Below are positions 14,044 to 16,703 of a stretch of DNA of 16,703 nucleotides, piece after piece. The stretch spans positions 1 to 16,703 of the forward strand of contig QHNF01000027.1 in NCBI GenBank assembly GCA_003218345.1. The letters run 5' to 3'. This stretch comes from Verrucomicrobiota bacterium. Lineage in GTDB: Bacteria > Verrucomicrobiota > Verrucomicrobiia > Chthoniobacterales > UBA10450. Numbering within the stretch: position 1 is the stretch's first letter; every line of letters begins with the position of its first letter. A model generated the notes under the pieces. That model did not search any database and was not told where the DNA came from. It saw nothing but the letters and a program-made list of their open reading frames with translations. The translations under genes were made by a program, and so were the position numbers.

Positions 14044-15113
14044 ATATCGCATTTTTCGTTTCAAGTTTACTCTCCGCATATTGGAATGGGGCCGCTACCT
14101 ATTACCGCGGGCTGATTAAAGCGCTGCACGATCGTGGGCATACAATTACGGTTTACGAGCCGGATGCGTACGATCGACAACATCATCGTGACATCGAGTC
14201 GCCGAGCTGGGCGCGCGTGATCGTTTATGACAACGAGGAGGACGCTGTGTTGCACGCGGTCGAGGCGGCGCGGCGGGACGCTGATCTGATCGTGAAAGCA
14301 AGCGGCATCGGTGTTTTCGATACGCTGCTCGAAGCGGCCGTGCTCGATCTCAAGCGCCCGCGCAATTGGGTCGCGTTTTGCGACGTTGATGCTCCAGCCA
14401 CACTCGAGCGGGTGGAGAACGATTCCGAGGATCCGTTTCGCGAGTTAATTCCGCGTTACGACTTCATCTTCACTTACGGCGGAGGCTCACCGGTAGTGCG
14501 CGGCTATGAGGCGCTGGGGGCGCGGTTATGCGTACCGATTTACAATGGGCTCGATCCGCAGACGCATCATCCGGTCCGGCCGGAAGCACGGTTCGAAGCC
14601 GATCTCGGTTTTTTGGGTCACCGTTTGCCCGACCGCGAAGCGCGTGTTGAAGAATTTTTCCTGAACGCAGCCGAGCAACTGCAAGATCGACAATTTTTGC
14701 TGGGCGGCATCGGCTGGGACACCAAGCCGCTGCCGCAGAACGTCAGAAATCTCGGGCACGTTTACACGGCCGATCACAATGCGTTCAACTGCACGCCGCG
14801 CGCGGTGTTGAATATTTCGCGCGCGAGCATGGCTCGGTACGGATTTTCACCGGCGACGCGAGTGTTCGAGGCCGCGGGCGCCGCGGCCTGTCTCATTACA
14901 GATTCCTGGGTCGGCATTGAAGAATTTTTCGAGCCCGACGGGGAGATTCTCGTCGCGCGCAATGGCGATGAAGTAGCGGCGCATGTTGTCGATCTGACGG
15001 CGGAGCGCGCGAACGAGATTGGCCAGGCGGCATATCGCCATGTTCTGGCGCAGCACACTTATGCCCATCGCGCCGCGCAATTTGACGAAATTTTGGAGGG
15101 CGCACTCGTATGA
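14040..15113 (+). CDS. CgeB-like glycosyltransferase, paralog 2
   Basis: This 357-residue GT-B protein of the CgeB family begins MNIAFFVSSLLSAYWNGAAT followed by RGLIKALHDRGHTITVYEP, matching both neighbours. The segment AFCDVDAPATLE (112-123) carries a DVD triad and corresponds to [10 protein letters not shown] in the third paralog. The C-terminal domain has LNISRASMARYGFSPATR (257-274) then VFEAAGAAACLITDSW and FFEPDGEILVARN. It is clearly closest to the third paralog (shared RA-M-R-GFSP-R-FEAA pattern), suggesting a duplication with divergence to a new acceptor or donor. ATGA overlaps at both ends indicate equal, coupled expression of the three enzymes. Substrate unknown; no membrane segment or signal peptide. 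Confidence 0.83.
   Translation: MNIAFFVSSLLSAYWNGAATYYRGLIKALHDRGHTITVYEPDAYDRQHHRDIESPSWARVIVYDNEEDAVLHAVEAARRDADLIVKASGIGVFDTLLEAAVLDLKRPRNWVAFCDVDAPATLERVENDSEDPFRELIPRYDFIFTYGGGSPVVRGYEALGARLCVPIYNGLDPQTHHPVRPEARFEADLGFLGHRLPDREARVEEFFLNAAEQLQDRQFLLGGIGWDTKPLPQNVRNLGHVYTADHNAFNCTPRAVLNISRASMARYGFSPATRVFEAAGAAACLITDSWVGIEEFFEPDGEILVARNGDEVAAHVVDLTAERANEIGQAAYRHVLAQHTYAHRAAQFDEILEGALV
15095..15099 (+). promoter_or_regulatory. Shine-Dalgarno for the third CgeB-like gene
   Basis: GGAGG sits 10 nt before the ATG at 15110, inside the end of the preceding gene. Confidence 0.65.
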
Positions 15114-16231
15114 AAGTTGTGATGCTCGGTCTTTCGATTACGTCATCGTGGGGAAACGGACACGCAACCACGTATCGCAGCCTGATGCGCGAGCTGTTCC
15201 GGCGCGGACACGAAGTCCTTTTTCTCGAGCGCGATCAGCCGTGGTATGCAGCCAATCGCGACCTGCCACGGCCTCCATTCGGCCGCACCGAGCTGTATCG
15301 GAGCGTGAGCCAATTGAAATCGCGATTCAGTGATGAAGTGGCAGATGCCGATTGCGTAATTGTCGGCTCGTTCATTCCCGAAGGCGTCACCGTGGGCCAA
15401 TGGGTAACGCGGATCGCGAGCGGGGTGACAGCATTTTACGATATCGACACACCGATAACGCTTGAAAAAATCGGGCGCGACCAGTGCGATTATCTTTCAG
15501 CCGATCTCATCGCCCATTACGATCTTTACCTGTCCTTCACCGGCGGGCCTACACTCGATTTGATCGAAACGGAATACGGATCGCCGATGGCGCGCGCGTT
15601 ATACTGTTCTGTCGATCCCACGTTGTATTTTCCGGACAAGCGGAGGACAAAATGGAGCCTCGGTTATCTCGGCACATTTAGCGAAGATCGACAACCGGTG
15701 CTCAATGCGCTTTTGGTCGCGCCGGCAACAATGTGGCCGGCCGGCCGATTCGTGGTGGCCGGTCCGCAGTATCCGCAAGCCATCCGCTGGCCGACGAACG
15801 TCAGACGTATCGTCCATCTGAATCCCACCGAGCACCGCACGTTCTATAACTCGCAGCGTTTCACATTGAACATCACACGCGCGGCCATGGTGCGCGCCGG
15901 TTTTTCGCCAAGCGTACGCTTGTTCGAGGCGGCCGCGTGCGGCACGCCGATTCTCACCGATCAATGGCCCGGCCTGAACACCTTCTTTACACCCGATGAA
16001 GAAATTCTGGTCGTGCAAAGCGCGGCCGAAGTGCTGGAGATTGTACGGGAGCTGCCCGAGGACATCGCTCACAAGATCGGCGCACGCGCGCGCGATCGTG
16101 TTTTGTCGGAGCACACAGCGTTTCATCGTGCACTCGAACTCGAATCGTTCATCGCCGCCGCGCGAGAATCGGCGATGACGACACCACAAATTCCTGGCAT
16201 GGACTTTCAGCGGGCGGAGGTCGCGCTATGA
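15110..16231 (+). CDS. CgeB-like glycosyltransferase, paralog 3
   Basis: This 373-residue GT-B protein of the CgeB family has the N-terminus [20 protein letters not shown] with [16 protein letters not shown]. The segment [14 protein letters not shown] (108-121) is the counterpart of CDVDAP in paralog 2. The C-terminal nucleotide-sugar domain has [18 protein letters not shown] (253-270), [18 protein letters not shown] and [12 protein letters not shown] tail of about 20 residues after FIAAARES is probably flexible. It sits between paralog 2 and the inositol-phosphate synthase with ATGA overlaps at both ends. As with the other paralogs, the family is clear and the substrate is not. Confidence 0.83.
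   Translation: MKVVMLGLSITSSWGNGHATTYRSLMRELFRRGHEVLFLERDQPWYAANRDLPRPPFGRTELYRSVSQLKSRFSDEVADADCVIVGSFIPEGVTVGQWVTRIASGVTAFYDIDTPITLEKIGRDQCDYLSADLIAHYDLYLSFTGGPTLDLIETEYGSPMARALYCSVDPTLYFPDKRRTKWSLGYLGTFSEDRQPVLNALLVAPATMWPAGRFVVAGPQYPQAIRWPTNVRRIVHLNPTEHRTFYNSQRFTLNITRAAMVRAGFSPSVRLFEAAACGTPILTDQWPGLNTFFTPDEEILVVQSAAEVLEIVRELPEDIAHKIGARARDRVLSEHTAFHRALELESFIAAARESAMTTPQIPGMDFQRAEVAL
16216..16220 (+). promoter_or_regulatory. Shine-Dalgarno for the inositol-phosphate synthase
   Basis: GGAGG sits 7 nt before the ATG at 16228 and supports that start, which overlaps the previous stop. Confidence 0.7.
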
Positions 16232-16703
16232 AGAGAAATGGCTCAGGCAAAATTCGCGTCGGCATTATCGGCGTTGGGAATTGCGCGTCGTCCCTCGTGC
16301 AGGGCGTGCAGTTTTATCGAAACGCGCGCCAGGGCGAATTCGTGCCTGGATTGATGCATGCCGATCTTGGCGGTTATCACGTGCGCGATATCGAGTTCAC
16401 CGCCGCGTTCGACATCAATGTGACAAAAGTCGGACGCAAGCTGAGCGAAGCTATTTTCGCTGAACCAAACAACACGCTCCGATTCGCTGAGGTGCCGCGG
16501 CTCGGACTCAAAGTGCATCGGGGTATGACGCACGACGGGCTCGGCAAATATCTCAAGCAGGTCATCCAGAAAGCGCCGGGCTCGACCGACGACATCGTCG
16601 GCATCCTGAAAAAAACGCACACCGACGTGGTTGTATCGTATTTGCCGGTCGGTTCCGAGATGGCGACCAAGTGGTACGTTGAGCAAATCCTCGAAGCCGG
16701 CTG
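16228..16703 (+). CDS. ino1: myo-inositol-1-phosphate synthase (inositol-3-phosphate synthase), 3'-truncated
   Basis: This enzyme converts D-glucose 6-phosphate to 1D-myo-inositol 3-phosphate using bound NAD, the first step of inositol synthesis. The frame is open from the ATG to the window edge (158 codons), so the C-terminal half is missing. The visible part is a close match to the short actinobacterial/archaeal type. It shows [20 protein letters not shown] with the NAD motif [37 protein letters not shown], and [18 protein letters not shown]. Eukaryotic-type enzymes are longer and lack this wording. The start follows a GGAGG site and overlaps the previous stop (ATGA), placing it in the glycosyltransferase operon. 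In actinobacteria this enzyme feeds phosphatidylinositol and mycothiol; here it may supply a cyclitol to the pathway encoded upstream (inference). Confidence 0.94.
   Translation, partial: MKRNGSGKIRVGIIGVGNCASSLVQGVQFYRNARQGEFVPGLMHADLGGYHVRDIEFTAAFDINVTKVGRKLSEAIFAEPNNTLRFAEVPRLGLKVHRGMTHDGLGKYLKQVIQKAPGSTDDIVGILKKTHTDVVVSYLPVGSEMATKWYVEQILEAG

Overview
The window comes from a moderately GC-rich bacterium. A Gram-negative soil-type lineage such as Verrucomicrobiota (Spartobacteria/Chthoniobacterales-like) would fit the gene content and the intergenic palindromes. That assignment is an impression from gene families and was not tested. I see no rRNA, tRNA, CRISPR array, phage gene or transposase.

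Left part (1-6254), mostly housekeeping or stress genes. A 5'-truncated ECF sigma factor overlaps a membrane anti-sigma-like protein, which is followed 6 nt later by a small secreted protein; these form one probable operon. Next come a large secreted M1-family zinc aminopeptidase (1643-4309) and a convergent GNAT acetyltransferase (4387-4875, minus). A short gene for ribosomal protein L34 (rpmH, 5011-5184) is easy to miss; it has a long C-terminal tail and no rnpA behind it. A CPBP-type intramembrane protease lies on the minus strand (5304-6254).

Middle (6255-6572): a 318-bp gap between divergent genes. It holds an imperfect 23-bp palindrome and a possible -10 element placed for a leaderless mRNA.

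Right part (6573-16703, running off the end): a tightly packed plus-strand operon of nine genes. In order they are an extended-SDR nucleotide-sugar epimerase (dTDP-L-rhamnose 4-epimerase-like), a fusion of a glycosidase-like TIM barrel with a CDP-paratose/tyvelose-type epimerase, a zinc-type medium-chain dehydrogenase, a Gfo/Idh/MocA oxidoreductase, a GT4 glycosyltransferase, three tandem CgeB-like glycosyltransferases, and the start of an actinobacterial/archaeal-type myo-inositol-1-phosphate synthase. Six junctions are ATGA stop/start overlaps and one is a 20-nt overlap. The only real gap, 129 bp before the dehydrogenase, is filled with small direct and inverted repeats.

Taken together, the operon looks like a pathway that makes modified sugars and an inositol (or derived cyclitol) and assembles them with at least four glycosyltransferases into a glycoconjugate. 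I cannot name the product. This operon is the best candidate for an undescribed system here. Its most striking detail is that the glycosidase-like domain has Lys where the family's general acid/base Glu is expected.
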